From NCBI GenBank assembly GCA_038209365.1, contig JBBQXS010000041.1, positions 1-39,358 on the forward strand: a stretch of 39,358 nt of DNA, written 5' to 3'. The position numbers were made by a program, and so were the translations under genes. Each line of letters opens with the position of its first letter. The first letter of the stretch is position 1. Below the pieces are notes generated by a model. That model made no database searches. It saw nothing but the letters and a program-made list of their open reading frames with translations, and had not been told where the DNA came from. Source of the stretch: DASQHW01 sp038209365. Lineage in GTDB: Bacteria; Actinomycetota; Acidimicrobiia; IMCC26256; PALSA-610. Below, one piece after another: positions 31,193 through 39,358 of the stretch.

Positions 31193-32421
31193 GGGCGCTT
31201 GCGGGTCGTCGTGGTGGTGGGGCGCCGCCGTGGCCGCGTGGTCGTCGTGGGCTTCCTGACGGTGGTGGTCGTCGTCGACGTCGAGGTCACAGACTCCTGG
31301 AGCCGTCCGACGAAGGCCTCGGCCGTCGAGAGCGAGCCACGAGTCGAGTTCGTCCGGACGCGGTCCTGATCCAGGGGCTGGAGCGCGTCGACCTGGAGCC
31401 CGGTGCGCCGGTCGACCGTGGGATCCCAGCCGAGCACGCCACCGGGCACACCCTTGTAGATCACGACCTCGTTGCGCGACGCGCCGACGAAGTACGAGCT
31501 GCGCGCGTACCAGCCGAGCACTCCGGCGGCGACGCCGAGAATCACGACGAGCGGCAGCACGACGAACATCACCCCGCGGATCGTGCGCAGGCGGGAGCGC
31601 CTGGCACGCGGCTCGACCGGCACGAACGGTGGTGGCGCTTCGGGCGCGATCGTCGTCGGGGGCTCAGCCGCCGCGAGCGCCGCGGCGCCGTCTTCGGGTG
31701 GCGCGGTCGCTTCGAGCACGTCGATCACGTCGATCACGATGACGGTGATGTTGTCCTCGCCCCCCGCGTCGTTCGCCGCAGCGACGAGCAGGTCCGCCGC
31801 GCGCTGGGGGTCGCGCTCGCTGCGGGCGAAACGCTCGATGTCGCGCTCGCGCACCATGGTCGTGAGCCCGTCCGAGCAGATCAGCAGCCGGTCGCCCGGA
31901 TCCACCGAGATCTCGTACGTGTCGACCTCGACGTCCTCGTCGACGCCGAGTGCGCGCGTGACGACCGCGCGCTGCGGATGTGCTTCGGCCTGCTCCGGTG
32001 TGAGCCGGCCTTCGCGCACGAGCTCTTCGACGAGGCTGTGATCGTCGGTGAGGCGCACCATCTCACCATTGCGGAGCAGGTACGCCCGTGAGTCGCCGAC
32101 GTGGCCGATCAACAGCTGATTCGGGCCGGCGACCGTCACCGCCGTCATCGTCGTGCCCATCCCCGTGAGCTCGTCGTTGCCTGCCGCGCGCGCGAGCACG
32201 GCGTCGTTCGCCCGAGCGATCGCGATGTCGATCGCGGCGCCGCCGGCGAACGCGGCCCGCAACGCCTCGATTGCCGTGTGACTCGCGACCTCGCCGCCGC
32301 GGTGGCCGCCCATGCCGTCGGCGACCGCGAACAACGTGTGCTCGTCGTCGACGAGGGACGCGTCCTCGTTCTTCGCGCGGGTGCGTCCCTGGTCGGTGGC
32401 GCGGCCGGTCGTCAACCTCAT
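31189..32421 (-). CDS. pstP: PP2C-type Ser/Thr phosphatase PstP
   Basis: About 410 residues from ATG 32421 (MRLTTGRATDQG). The PPM phosphatase domain (1-235) has DQGRTRAKNED, VADGMGGHRGGE, GHVGDSRAYL, CSDGLTTMV and GGEDNITVIV, giving the metal-binding Asp residues. A Pro-rich linker leads to a membrane helix (about FVVLPLVVILGVAAGVLGWY), a short outer domain and a Thr-rich, basic tail. It should reverse PknB phosphorylation of the kinase itself, the FHA proteins and wall enzymes. There is a 4-bp gap after fhaB. Confidence 0.95.
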   Translation of the reverse strand: MRLTTGRATDQGRTRAKNEDASLVDDEHTLFAVADGMGGHRGGEVASHTAIEALRAAFAGGAAIDIAIARANDAVLARAAGNDELTGMGTTMTAVTVAGPNQLLIGHVGDSRAYLLRNGEMVRLTDDHSLVEELVREGRLTPEQAEAHPQRAVVTRALGVDEDVEVDTYEISVDPGDRLLICSDGLTTMVRERDIERFARSERDPQRAADLLVAAANDAGGEDNITVIVIDVIDVLEATAPPEDGAAALAAAEPPTTIAPEAPPPFVPVEPRARRSRLRTIRGVMFVVLPLVVILGVAAGVLGWYARSSYFVGASRNEVVIYKGVPGGVLGWDPTVDRRTGLQVDALQPLDQDRVRTNSTRGSLSTAEAFVGRLQESVTSTSTTTTTVRKPTTTTRPRRRPTTTTTRKRP

Positions 32422-32425
32422 GACG

Positions 32426-32893
32426 TCATCGCTCCGCCTCGAGCACCGTCTCACCCAGTTGCACGCGATCGCCCTTGCCGAGCTTCACCGGTTGCGCGAT
32501 GCGCTCGCCGTTCACGTACGTGCCGTTCGTCGAGCCGACGTCCTCGATCCACAGCGTGCCGTCGCGGTCGTACACGCGTGCGTGCACCTGCGAGACGAAG
32601 GTGTCGAACGTGAGCGGCATCGTGCAGCCTCCGCCCCGACCCATTGTGGCTTCGCCGTCGATCGGCAGCTCGCGCCCGCGTTCCGCGTCGGGCTGCACGA
32701 TCACGAGTCGCCACCCGCGCTTGCGTGCGCGCGCCGGTGTCGCGACGGTCGGGCTGGGGACGGGCGCGGGCGCGGGAACGGGGGCCGGCGAGCCGCGCAG
32801 CTCGCGAGCCACTGTCCAGACCACGCGGAAGAGGAACAGATACACCAGCGCGAGGAGACAGAATTTCAGGACGGTCAGGACCGCGTCGGACAT
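32426..32893 (-). CDS. fhaB: FHA-domain protein FhaB (FipA-like)
   Basis: A 155-residue protein from ATG 32893. An N-terminal membrane helix (about 7-28) and Pro-rich linker lead to a FHA domain (75-150) that binds phosphothreonine: TMGRGGGCTMPL, FVSQVHARVY and EDVGSTNGTYVNGERI. In mycobacteria FhaB is a PknB substrate tied to FtsZ and FtsQ. It starts 7 bases after the fhaA stop. Confidence 0.92.
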   Translation of the reverse strand: MSDAVLTVLKFCLLALVYLFLFRVVWTVARELRGSPAPVPAPAPVPSPTVATPARARKRGWRLVIVQPDAERGRELPIDGEATMGRGGGCTMPLTFDTFVSQVHARVYDRDGTLWIEDVGSTNGTYVNGERIAQPVKLGKGDRVQLGETVLEAER

Positions 32894-32900
32894 GTGCCGG

Positions 32901-33554
32901 TTACGACTCCTCGTACCGGATCTCTGTTGCACCGACGAGAATGACGTCGCCGTCGGCGAGCAGATGCTCGCGCACCCGCACCCCGTTGACCTGGATACCG
33001 TTCATCGAGTCGAGATCGACGACGAGATACCCGCGCTCGTCGCGCCGGATCTCGGCGTGATGCCGCGACACCTGAGGATCGGTGAGCGCGATCACGCAGT
33101 CGGGCAGGCGCCCGATGATCGCACGGTCCTCGCCGAGCTGGACGCGGCGGCCATCGGGCAGCACCAGCGTGCCCGGCGCCCCGACCGCGCTCGCGATGAT
33201 CTCGGCGCGCACGTCCAAGTCGCCGCGGCGCGCGTTGTCGTCGGCCTCTATCGTCACCTCGACTGGACCCGAGAAGTGGTAGCCCTCCTCACGTGCGTGC
33301 TCACGCGCCGCATCCGCCAGCTCGACGACGAGGGCGTCGCGGAAGCCGGCGAACTGCTCGAGGTCCTCGTTGGAGAGCGAGACCGCGATGCGGTTCGGGA
33401 CCACCGTGCCGCGCACACCGAGCGTGCGTCCGGCGTCCATCTCGCGCACGACGCGTCGACCGATCTCGACGGGTTGTAGCCCGGTGCGGAACGCCTTGCT
33501 GAACGCGCCTTCGACGAGCCGCTCGAGCCGGCGCTCGAACCGCTGGAGTCCCAT
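32901..33554 (-). CDS. fhaA: DUF3662/FHA-domain protein FhaA
   Basis: 217 residues from ATG 33554 (MGLQRFERRLERLVEG); an upstream frame start would run into the tRNA promoter region. The N-terminal DUF3662 domain (about 1-110, FRTGLQPVEIGRRVVREMD) and C-terminal FHA domain (130-215: IGRLPDCVIAL, VSRHHAEIRRD, DSMNGIQVNGVRV) match FhaA, which binds phosphorylated MviN/MurJ in mycobacteria. It is the first gene of the - strand operon and faces the tRNA-Leu gene. Confidence 0.93.
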   Translation of the reverse strand: MGLQRFERRLERLVEGAFSKAFRTGLQPVEIGRRVVREMDAGRTLGVRGTVVPNRIAVSLSNEDLEQFAGFRDALVVELADAAREHAREEGYHFSGPVEVTIEADDNARRGDLDVRAEIIASAVGAPGTLVLPDGRRVQLGEDRAIIGRLPDCVIALTDPQVSRHHAEIRRDERGYLVVDLDSMNGIQVNGVRVREHLLADGDVILVGATEIRYEES

Positions 33555-33582
33555 CGAAACGATGGTAATGGCGGTACCGAGG

Positions 33583-33609
33583 TTCGACCGTGCACGGCGC
33601 TGGTACGCT
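33583..33609 (+). promoter_or_regulatory. Possible tRNA-Leu promoter
   Basis: TTCGAC (33583-33588) and TACGCT (33604-33609) resemble -35 and -10 boxes 12 bases before the tRNA, but the 15-bp spacing is short. It overlaps the divergent fhaA upstream region. Confidence 0.3.
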
Positions 33610-33620
33610 GCTGCGCTCAC

Positions 33621-33704
<84 letters not shown>

Positions 33705-33710
33705 CTGGGG

Positions 33711-34388
33711 ATGCACGTGACCGACCTCGACACTTCATTCTTGGCCGGTCTCGGTACCGACGACGCGGACGCGATGTTCGCGGCGGGAGCTCGTCGGACT
33801 TTCACAACGGGTGAGCTGTTGTGTCGCGAAGGCGACGTGGGCAGCGCGATCCTCGTCGTGCTGTCGGGCTACGTGAAGCTCACCAAGACCGCGATCAGCG
33901 GACGCGAGACGATGCTGGAGCTGCGTGGGCCCGGCGAGGTGCTCGGCGAGATGAGTGTCGTCGACGGGGCGCCGCAGTCAGCGAACGCGGTCGCGATCGA
34001 CGACGGGGAGCTGCTCGCCGTCGACGCGGCGCGCTTCGACGCATTGCGCCGAGAGCGTGCGGGCGTCGCGAACGCCTTGCTCGGGGTCGTCGTCGGCCGC
34101 TTGCGACAAGCCTCCGGTCGCCAGCTCGAGCTCGGCACCGACGACGTGATCAGCCGGGTGTGCCGGCGGCTCGTGGAGCTCGCCTCCTCGCACGGCGAGT
34201 TGCTCGCCGACGGGGTGCTCGTCCGGGCGCTCTCCCAACAGGATCTGGCCGACTGGGCGGGGGTCTCCCGCGACGGCGTGGTCCGCGCCCTCCACGAGCT
34301 GCGGGAGGCGGGTCTGGTCGAAAGCGGCCGGGGACGAGTCTTGATCAAGAATCTCGGGGCCGTGACCGAGCGCGCCGGCGGCGCGTAA
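33711..34388 (+). CDS. Crp/Fnr-family transcription regulator
   Basis: About 225 residues from ATG 33711 (MHVTDLDTSF); GTG 33717 would place the upstream GGGG better. The cyclic-nucleotide-binding fold covers 10-130 (CREGDVGSAILVVLSGYVKL and GEVLGEMSVVDGAPQSANAVA). In true cAMP receptors an Arg-Ser/Thr pair sits in the latter, here replaced by Gln-Ser, so cAMP binding is doubtful. A winged helix-turn-helix ends the protein (LSQQDLADWAGVSRDGVVRALHELREAGL). The frame reads in from the tRNA gene (MAELADAQD...), which is spurious. Confidence 0.9.
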   Translation: MHVTDLDTSFLAGLGTDDADAMFAAGARRTFTTGELLCREGDVGSAILVVLSGYVKLTKTAISGRETMLELRGPGEVLGEMSVVDGAPQSANAVAIDDGELLAVDAARFDALRRERAGVANALLGVVVGRLRQASGRQLELGTDDVISRVCRRLVELASSHGELLADGVLVRALSQQDLADWAGVSRDGVVRALHELREAGLVESGRGRVLIKNLGAVTERAGGA

Positions 34389-34422
34389 ACTCCTGGCGCT
34401 CGGGGCCTTGAGGAGAGAGCAC

Positions 34423-34680
34423 ATGCCACTGTTCGTGATCGAGCGAAACTTCGCCGACCAGATCGAGATGACCAAGGACGACGCCGACCAGACCCGAGTC
34501 GTCAACGAAGAGGTCGGGGTCTCGTGGCTGTTCTCGTTCCTGTCGGCGGACAAGAAGAAGACCTACTGCCTCTACGAATCGCCCAGCGCAGACGCGATAC
34601 GCGAGGCGGCAAAGCGAGCCGGCATCCCTGCCGACGTCATCGTCGAGGTGTCGGAGCTGCGCCCCGAGCAGTTCGTGTGA
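34423..34680 (+). CDS. DUF4242 (SCO4226-like) protein
   Basis: 85 residues (MPLFVIERNFADQ) from ATG 34423 after TTGAGGAGAG. It is a ferredoxin-like alpha/beta fold. SCO4226 binds nickel, but its His ligands are not obvious here. The motif WLFSFLSADKKKTYCLYESPSADAIREAAKRAGIPADVI is typical. It may work in the same unit as the following cyclase-like protein, 35 bases later. Confidence 0.88.
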   Translation: MPLFVIERNFADQIEMTKDDADQTRVVNEEVGVSWLFSFLSADKKKTYCLYESPSADAIREAAKRAGIPADVIVEVSELRPEQFV

Positions 34681-34715
34681 GCTTCACCTGAGTCTGCGTA
34701 CACCGTGGGGCACCG

Positions 34716-37700
34716 ATGGCCTCCACTGATCTCGTCACGATCGTCAGCACCGACTGGGTGGCGTCCACCGCGACCCGCACGGCGCTGGGCGAAGACCGCG
34801 CCGATCAGCTCCAGCATCAACACGACGCGATCCTGAAGGAAACGATCGAGCAGCACGAAGGCACTGTCATCAAGAACTCCGGCGATGGCGTGCTCGCGAC
34901 GTTTCACTCCGCGACCAACGCGCTTGCCGCCGCGGTCGCGATCCAGCAACGCTTCGACGCCCGCTCCCGCTCGCGACCCTCGGACGAGATGATCGCGCTG
35001 CGCGTCGGCATCTCGGCGGGCGACGTCGTGCGACGCGACGGCGACGTCTTCGGCACCTCGGTCGTCGAAGCGGTACGGCTCCAGAGCGTTGCGGCACCCG
35101 GGCAGGTGCTGTGCTCCGACCTCGTGCGCGCCCTCGGGCGCGGTCGAGGCGGCTTCGAGTTCGAGCTCGTCGGGTTGCTCGATCTGAAGGGTCTTCCCGA
35201 GCCGGTTCCCGCCTGCAGCGTGGTGTGGACGCCGGCCGAGCTCGGCACGGGCCTGCCGATGCCGCCCGAGCTGGTTGCCGGCGCCGCGACCCAGTTCGTC
35301 GGGCGCGAGGACGAGCTCGCGCAGGTCACGGATTGTGTGATGGCGGCCGAACGGGCGCACGCCGTCTGGCTGCTCGGTGAGCCCGGAATCGGCAAGACGC
35401 GGTTGGGTCAAGAGGCCGCGACCCTCGCGCACCAGCGCGGCGCGCTGGTCCTCTACGGGCGATGCGACGAGCAGGTTCGGGCGCCGTTCCAGCCCGTCAT
35501 CGACGGATTGCGCTGGTTCGTGAGCCAGCACGGCGACGACGAGTTGCGCGCCGCGCTGGGGGTCGACCCGGAGCCCTTGGTGCGACTCGTGCCCGAGCTG
35601 CTTTCTCGCGTCCCCGGACTCCGGCGGCCCGAGGCGGCGACGGAGACGGAGCAGTACCGCCTGTTCGAGTCCGTCCGGTCGTGGATGTCCATGGTTGCCG
35701 CGACGCGGCCGGTCGTGTTCGTCGTCGACGACGTGCACTGGGCCGACCGGCCGACGCTCGCGTTGCTCGGTCATATCGCGCGCAGCGCCCACCCCGCGCG
35801 GCTCACGATCCTCGGCACCGCGCGTGACACGAGCCCGGACGTGAGCGCGCCATTGAACGATCTGGTCGACGAGCTCGAGCGGACGGGCCGCAGCCGCCGC
35901 CTTCCGCTCCGCGGTCTCACCGTCGACGACATCGAGTCGCTCCTCGAGGCAACGACGTTGCCGTCGCACAACGCGGTGCGGCTCGCCGACGAGACCGCCG
36001 GAAATCCGCTGTTCCTGCGGGCGGTCCTCGCCGCCATGCGCGCTGACGGCACGCTGCCGACCGAGCTCCCGACCGATGTCCGGGCCGCGGTGCGCCGCCG
36101 CCTCGGCCGCTTCGAACCGGCGACGCTGGAGCTGCTCCAGATTGCGGCGCTGAGCGGGCTCGAGTTCTCCCTCGGCGTCGTGAGCGACGCCGAGGGTCTC
36201 GGCGAGCAGGACGGGCTGCGCTCGGTCGAGGCAGCGGTCGGCGCCGGCTTGGTCGAGGAGGTGGCGGTCGACCGGTTCCGGTTCACCCACGCGCTCGTGC
36301 GAGACGCGCTCGTCGCCGAGCTCTCGGCTTCGAGGCGCGCGCGTATGCACGCCGCGCTGGCCGATGTCATCGAGACGCGGTTCGCGGCTCGCCTCTCCGA
36401 CCACCTGCGCGCCCTGGCGCAGCACTATGCGAACGCAGGCGTTCCCGAGATGCTCGAACGGGCGCTCGACTACGCCAAGCGGTCTGCCCGGCGCTCGATC
36501 GATCTCCTCGCGTTCGAAGCTGCGGTCGAGGACTACACGTTCGCGCTCGAGCTCGTGGCGCGGATGCCCGCCTACCCCGAACGCTCGAAGATCGAGCTCC
36601 TGATCTGCAAGGGCGACGCGCAACAACTCGACGGTGATCACGCGTCGGCCGTCGCGACGTTCCGCGCCGCCGCTGATCTCGCGCGCGCCGAGGCCGACTG
36701 GGAAGCGTTCACTCGCGCGGCGATCGCCTTCGAGGAAACCGCGTGGCGGCCGGGTATGTACGGTCCCGAGGCGGTGGCGCTGCTGCGCGAGGCGCTGGAG
36801 CACGAGGTCGTTCCCGTGCAGCGCGTGTGGTTGCGAGCCTCGTGTGGGCGTGCCCTGCACTACAGCGGTGCATTCGACGATGCCCGCCGGGTCGTCGAAG
36901 ACGCACTGACCGAAGCGCGCGAGCTCGACGACCTGCGCTTGATGTCCCATGCGCTGGCCGCCTCTGCCCAATCCCTCGCGCGCTTCCAACCCGGCGAAGC
37001 CGAGCTCGTCCTCGCCCGCGCCGAGGAGAGCGCGGAGATCTCCGCCGCATTGGACGACCTCGCCGCGTTGGGGACGGCGGCGCAGTACGCAACGGTCGCG
37101 GCACTGTGCCGGGGCGACCGGGTGCAGTACGAGCGCTGGTACGAGGAATTCCTGCGGTCGAGCGAGGTCGACGGCCTGCGGTTCAGCCGGTACGTGGCGC
37201 TCTGTGACGTGCAGCTGCGCAGCTTCCTTGCCGGCGACCTCGAGGCCGCGGAATCGCAGGCGAACCGCGCGCTGGAATTCGGTCAGGCGCGCGAGGACGT
37301 CTCTGGCGTCCACGGCGTGCAAATGTTCTTGATCCGGCGGGAGCAGGGTCGACTCGGCGAGCTCGCATCTGTTGTGCGCATGCTGTTGCAACTGAACCCC
37401 GCGGAAGCGATGTGGCGACCGGGACTCGTGCTGCTGCTCGCCGAAGTCGACATGCACGACGAGGCGCGCAAGCTTCTCCACCAGCTGGCAACGGACAACT
37501 TCGTGAGTGTCCCGCGCGACATCTTGTTCCTGGGCTCCCTGTGCTTCTGCGCCGAGAGCGCGTTCCTGCTCGGCGAGCTCGAGATCGCAGAGGCGATCGA
37601 GCCCGAGCTCCGGCCGTGGGCCGACTCGGGCGCGACCCTCGGTCACGCCACGGGTTACATCGGCGCGGTGAACCGGTATCTCGCCAGGATTGCGTGGGTG

Positions 37701-37967
37701 CTCGGCAACGTCGAGGAAGCCGACGCGCGGTTCGCACATGCCCTGGCCTTCGACAGGCGGCTCGACGCGGTGCCGTGGATCGCCCGCACCCTGGCCGACC
37801 GGGCCGTGCTCCGGGAGACGATCGGCGACCGTGACGCGGCCGTCCGCTTCGCGCGGGAGGCGCGCGACCTCGCCAACCGCCACGACCTCGCCGGTGTCCG
37901 CGCCCGTCTCGGAGATATTGGTGTCAGTGACGGTTCTGCGGCAGACGGGCGGCGCGAGCCTTCGTAG
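34716..37967 (+). CDS. Class III cyclase domain fused to AAA-type ATPase and TPR region
   Basis: A 1083-residue regulator. Residues 1-170 are a class III cyclase domain: the metal Asp residues are Asp13 in STDWVAST (usually FTDIVGST) and Asp57 in SGDGVL. The substrate-binding and Asn-Arg residues are only partly kept (VVEAVRLQ), so activity is uncertain. Residues 190-560 are a STAND-type ATPase with FVGRE, Walker A LLGEPGIGKTRL (219-230) and Walker B VVFVVDDVHWAD (333-344). Residues about 600-1070 are TPR-like helical pairs for sensing a protein or ligand. There is no DNA-binding domain. Such proteins are common in actinobacteria with unknown signals. Confidence 0.87.
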   Translation: MASTDLVTIVSTDWVASTATRTALGEDRADQLQHQHDAILKETIEQHEGTVIKNSGDGVLATFHSATNALAAAVAIQQRFDARSRSRPSDEMIALRVGISAGDVVRRDGDVFGTSVVEAVRLQSVAAPGQVLCSDLVRALGRGRGGFEFELVGLLDLKGLPEPVPACSVVWTPAELGTGLPMPPELVAGAATQFVGREDELAQVTDCVMAAERAHAVWLLGEPGIGKTRLGQEAATLAHQRGALVLYGRCDEQVRAPFQPVIDGLRWFVSQHGDDELRAALGVDPEPLVRLVPELLSRVPGLRRPEAATETEQYRLFESVRSWMSMVAATRPVVFVVDDVHWADRPTLALLGHIARSAHPARLTILGTARDTSPDVSAPLNDLVDELERTGRSRRLPLRGLTVDDIESLLEATTLPSHNAVRLADETAGNPLFLRAVLAAMRADGTLPTELPTDVRAAVRRRLGRFEPATLELLQIAALSGLEFSLGVVSDAEGLGEQDGLRSVEAAVGAGLVEEVAVDRFRFTHALVRDALVAELSASRRARMHAALADVIETRFAARLSDHLRALAQHYANAGVPEMLERALDYAKRSARRSIDLLAFEAAVEDYTFALELVARMPAYPERSKIELLICKGDAQQLDGDHASAVATFRAAADLARAEADWEAFTRAAIAFEETAWRPGMYGPEAVALLREALEHEVVPVQRVWLRASCGRALHYSGAFDDARRVVEDALTEARELDDLRLMSHALAASAQSLARFQPGEAELVLARAEESAEISAALDDLAALGTAAQYATVAALCRGDRVQYERWYEEFLRSSEVDGLRFSRYVALCDVQLRSFLAGDLEAAESQANRALEFGQAREDVSGVHGVQMFLIRREQGRLGELASVVRMLLQLNPAEAMWRPGLVLLLAEVDMHDEARKLLHQLATDNFVSVPRDILFLGSLCFCAESAFLLGELEIAEAIEPELRPWADSGATLGHATGYIGAVNRYLARIAWVLGNVEEADARFAHALAFDRRLDAVPWIARTLADRAVLRETIGDRDAAVRFAREARDLANRHDLAGVRARLGDIGVSDGSAADGRREPS

Positions 37968-38008
37968 GGTCCTCGCAAGACGACCCCCGCACGGGAGGAT
38001 GCACATCC

Positions 38009-39214
38009 ATGACCACGACGCCGACCAAGACCACGACGCCGACCAAGACCACAACGGACGTCCTCACCGACGACATGCTCGCCCGGTTCGACGAGCGAGC
38101 GCCGCAATACGACCGCGAAAACCGCTTCTTCCACGAGGACTTCGAAGAGCTGCGAGCGGCCGGCTACCTCAAGATCGCGCTCCCCGAGGAGTTCGGTGGC
38201 GCCGGCATGAGGCTCAACGAGGTGCTCCCCCTCCAGAAGCGGATCGCGTACGTGGCGCCGGCAACGGCGGTCGCCGTCAACATGCACCTGTACTTCACCG
38301 GCATGATCGCCGATCTGTGGCGTGCGGGAGACAAGAGTGCCGAGTTCGTGCTGACCGAGGCCGCGGAAGGCAAAGTGTTCGCGGCCGGACACGGTGAGAC
38401 GGGCAACGATCTCCCGCTGCTGCTCTCGACGACCAAGGCGGAACGGGCCGACGGTGGCTGGAGCATCACCGGCCACAAGATCTTCGGCAGCCTCTCGCCG
38501 GTCTGGGACTACCTCGGCTTCCATGCGATGGACACGAGCAACCCCGACGCGCCGCAGATCGTGCACGGATTCATGGGACGCGACACCAAGCACTACCGCA
38601 TCGAGCCCACGTGGGACACGCTCGGCATGCGCGCCACGGAGAGCAACGACACCATCATCGACGGCGCCTTCGTGCCCGACAACCGGGTCGCCCTGGTGTG
38701 CCCGGCCGGATTCGCAGGCGCCGGACCGTTCCAGGTCGGGATCTTCGCATGGGGATTGCTCGGCTTCAGCGCCGTCTACACCGGTATCGCCAAGCGGGCG
38801 TACGACATGACGATCGAGAAGATGCCGCAGCGTTCGTCGATCGCGCTGACCCGCTCGATGGCGTACCACCCGGAGGTGCAGCACTACGTGGCCGAGATGC
38901 GCATGAACCTCGAGACGATCGAGGCGTATCTCGACCGCACCGCCGACGACTGGTCGAACGGCGTCGAGCACGCCGACTGGCCGGTGAAGATCGTGTCGAC
39001 GAAGCACGTGGTGACGACGAAGGCGTTCGAGATCGTCGACCGCGCGCTCGACCTTTCCGGCGGCTCGGGCATCTTCAAGCGTCAGCGGCTCGAGCAGCTG
39101 TTCCGGGACTCGCGGCTCGGCCGCATCCACCCCGCGAACCTGCTGTTGACCCACGAGCTGATCGGCAAGATGTCGCTCGGCATCAACCCCGACGAAGCCC
39201 CCCGCTGGGGCTGA
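38009..39214 (+). CDS. Acyl-CoA dehydrogenase family protein
   Basis: A 401-residue flavoprotein. It begins with two copies of an 18-bp repeat encoding TTTPTK, followed by the ACAD N-terminal helical domain (MLARFDERAPQYDRENRFFHEDFEELRAAGYLKIALPEEFGGAG), the beta domain and C-terminal helix bundle (LDLSGGSGIFKRQRLEQLFRD, near IHPAN). The usual catalytic Glu cannot be placed with confidence; relatives such as DszC-like monooxygenases lack it, so either dehydrogenase or flavin monooxygenase activity is possible. ATG at 38009 follows CACGGGAGG. It is the last gene before the contig end. Confidence 0.85.
   Translation: MTTTPTKTTTPTKTTTDVLTDDMLARFDERAPQYDRENRFFHEDFEELRAAGYLKIALPEEFGGAGMRLNEVLPLQKRIAYVAPATAVAVNMHLYFTGMIADLWRAGDKSAEFVLTEAAEGKVFAAGHGETGNDLPLLLSTTKAERADGGWSITGHKIFGSLSPVWDYLGFHAMDTSNPDAPQIVHGFMGRDTKHYRIEPTWDTLGMRATESNDTIIDGAFVPDNRVALVCPAGFAGAGPFQVGIFAWGLLGFSAVYTGIAKRAYDMTIEKMPQRSSIALTRSMAYHPEVQHYVAEMRMNLETIEAYLDRTADDWSNGVEHADWPVKIVSTKHVVTTKAFEIVDRALDLSGGSGIFKRQRLEQLFRDSRLGRIHPANLLLTHELIGKMSLGINPDEAPRWG
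38012..38047 (+). repeat. Two exact copies of an 18-bp repeat at the start of the acyl-CoA dehydrogenase gene
   Basis: Bases 38012-38029 are repeated at 38030-38047, adding one TTTPTK unit to a flexible N-terminal tail. This is probably slippage or unequal recombination. Confidence 0.8.
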
Positions 39215-39245
39215 CCGCTGCAACCCGGAGCATCCGGAAGAGGCG

Positions 39246-39358
39246 TGGGGGGGGGGGGGTTTTTGGGACCCCCCACCACCCCAAGACCCCCCGCCGCCCC
39301 CCCAGGCCCCCCCGGAGCGGGGCAGGGGGCCCGGGGGGGGGGGCCCGCGCCGCGCCCG
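39246..39358. other. Homopolymer-rich contig end, probable sequencing error
   Basis: Starting at 39246 there is a 13-base G run, a T run and long alternating C and G runs to the end. No gene or structure is supported; this looks like low-quality read ends. Confidence 0.8.

Noticed and set aside
34572..38054. 1160-codon open frame on the - strand
   Set aside because: Antisense shadow of the cyclase-ATPase gene caused by GC3 bias; no recognisable domain.

Overview
The window looks like a chromosomal stretch from a GC-rich actinobacterium, most likely a deep-branching one of the Acidimicrobiia type. The clues are the crgA / pabA / pknB / pbpA / rodA / pstP / fhaB / fhaA growth and division locus, a putative F420-dependent luciferase-like oxidoreductase, class III nucleotide cyclases fused to other domains, a SpoIIE-type sensor protein, frequent GTG starts and strong GC3 bias. 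The lineage is inferred from gene content; no 16S or other taxonomic marker is present. Both ends look like contig edges. The left end carries only the 3' half of a tRNA-Ala gene, and the right end dissolves into G and C homopolymers that are probably sequencing or assembly error.

Region 1 (1-9460, mostly + strand) is accessory metabolism: a short-chain dehydrogenase, a SAM methyltransferase, an alpha/beta hydrolase fused to a nucleotide cyclase (- strand), a large exported protein built from 14 repeats, a luciferase-like oxidoreductase, a pentapeptide-repeat/DinB protein, an exported protein of unknown function and a quinone-oxidoreductase-like dehydrogenase.

Region 2 (9465-22192) is a run of ten genes all on the - strand. 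In order of transcription it holds a phosphoglycerate-mutase-family phosphatase, a PEBP-like lipoprotein, a DNA methyltransferase with an extra C-terminal domain, a candidate partner nuclease, a 1583-residue PAS/GAF/SpoIIE/HATPase signalling protein, a two-gene ABC exporter, a membrane-anchored protein, a CpdA-like phosphoesterase and a 56-residue basic protein coupled to it.

Region 3 (22290-24676) carries a thiolase behind a perfect palindrome, three small membrane proteins, a candidate structured RNA, and a non-coding stretch with DnaA boxes and 11-bp phased repeats.

Region 4 (24677-33704) is the growth and division locus. crgA starts inside a perfect 13-bp-arm hairpin and diverges from pabA. 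On the - strand fhaA, fhaB, pstP, rodA, pbpA, pknB and mutY form one tightly packed operon, with 4-bp GTGA overlaps at three of its junctions. A FHA-domain pair, a PASTA kinase, its phosphatase and the RodA/PBP peptidoglycan polymerase pair would together tune cell-wall growth. The second kinase (pknA) and the sortase that often sit here in other actinobacteria are missing.

Region 5 (33621-39214, + strand) holds tRNA-Leu(CAG), a Crp/Fnr regulator, a DUF4242 protein, a cyclase-ATPase-TPR protein and an acyl-CoA dehydrogenase. Two cyclase-domain proteins, a CpdA-like phosphoesterase and a Crp/Fnr protein in one window suggest active cyclic-nucleotide signalling. The most unusual items are the methyltransferase/nuclease pair, the DnaA-box and iteron-like region, the crgA hairpin, the mini-ORF chain before the phosphatase gene, and the tRNA-fragment attachment site.
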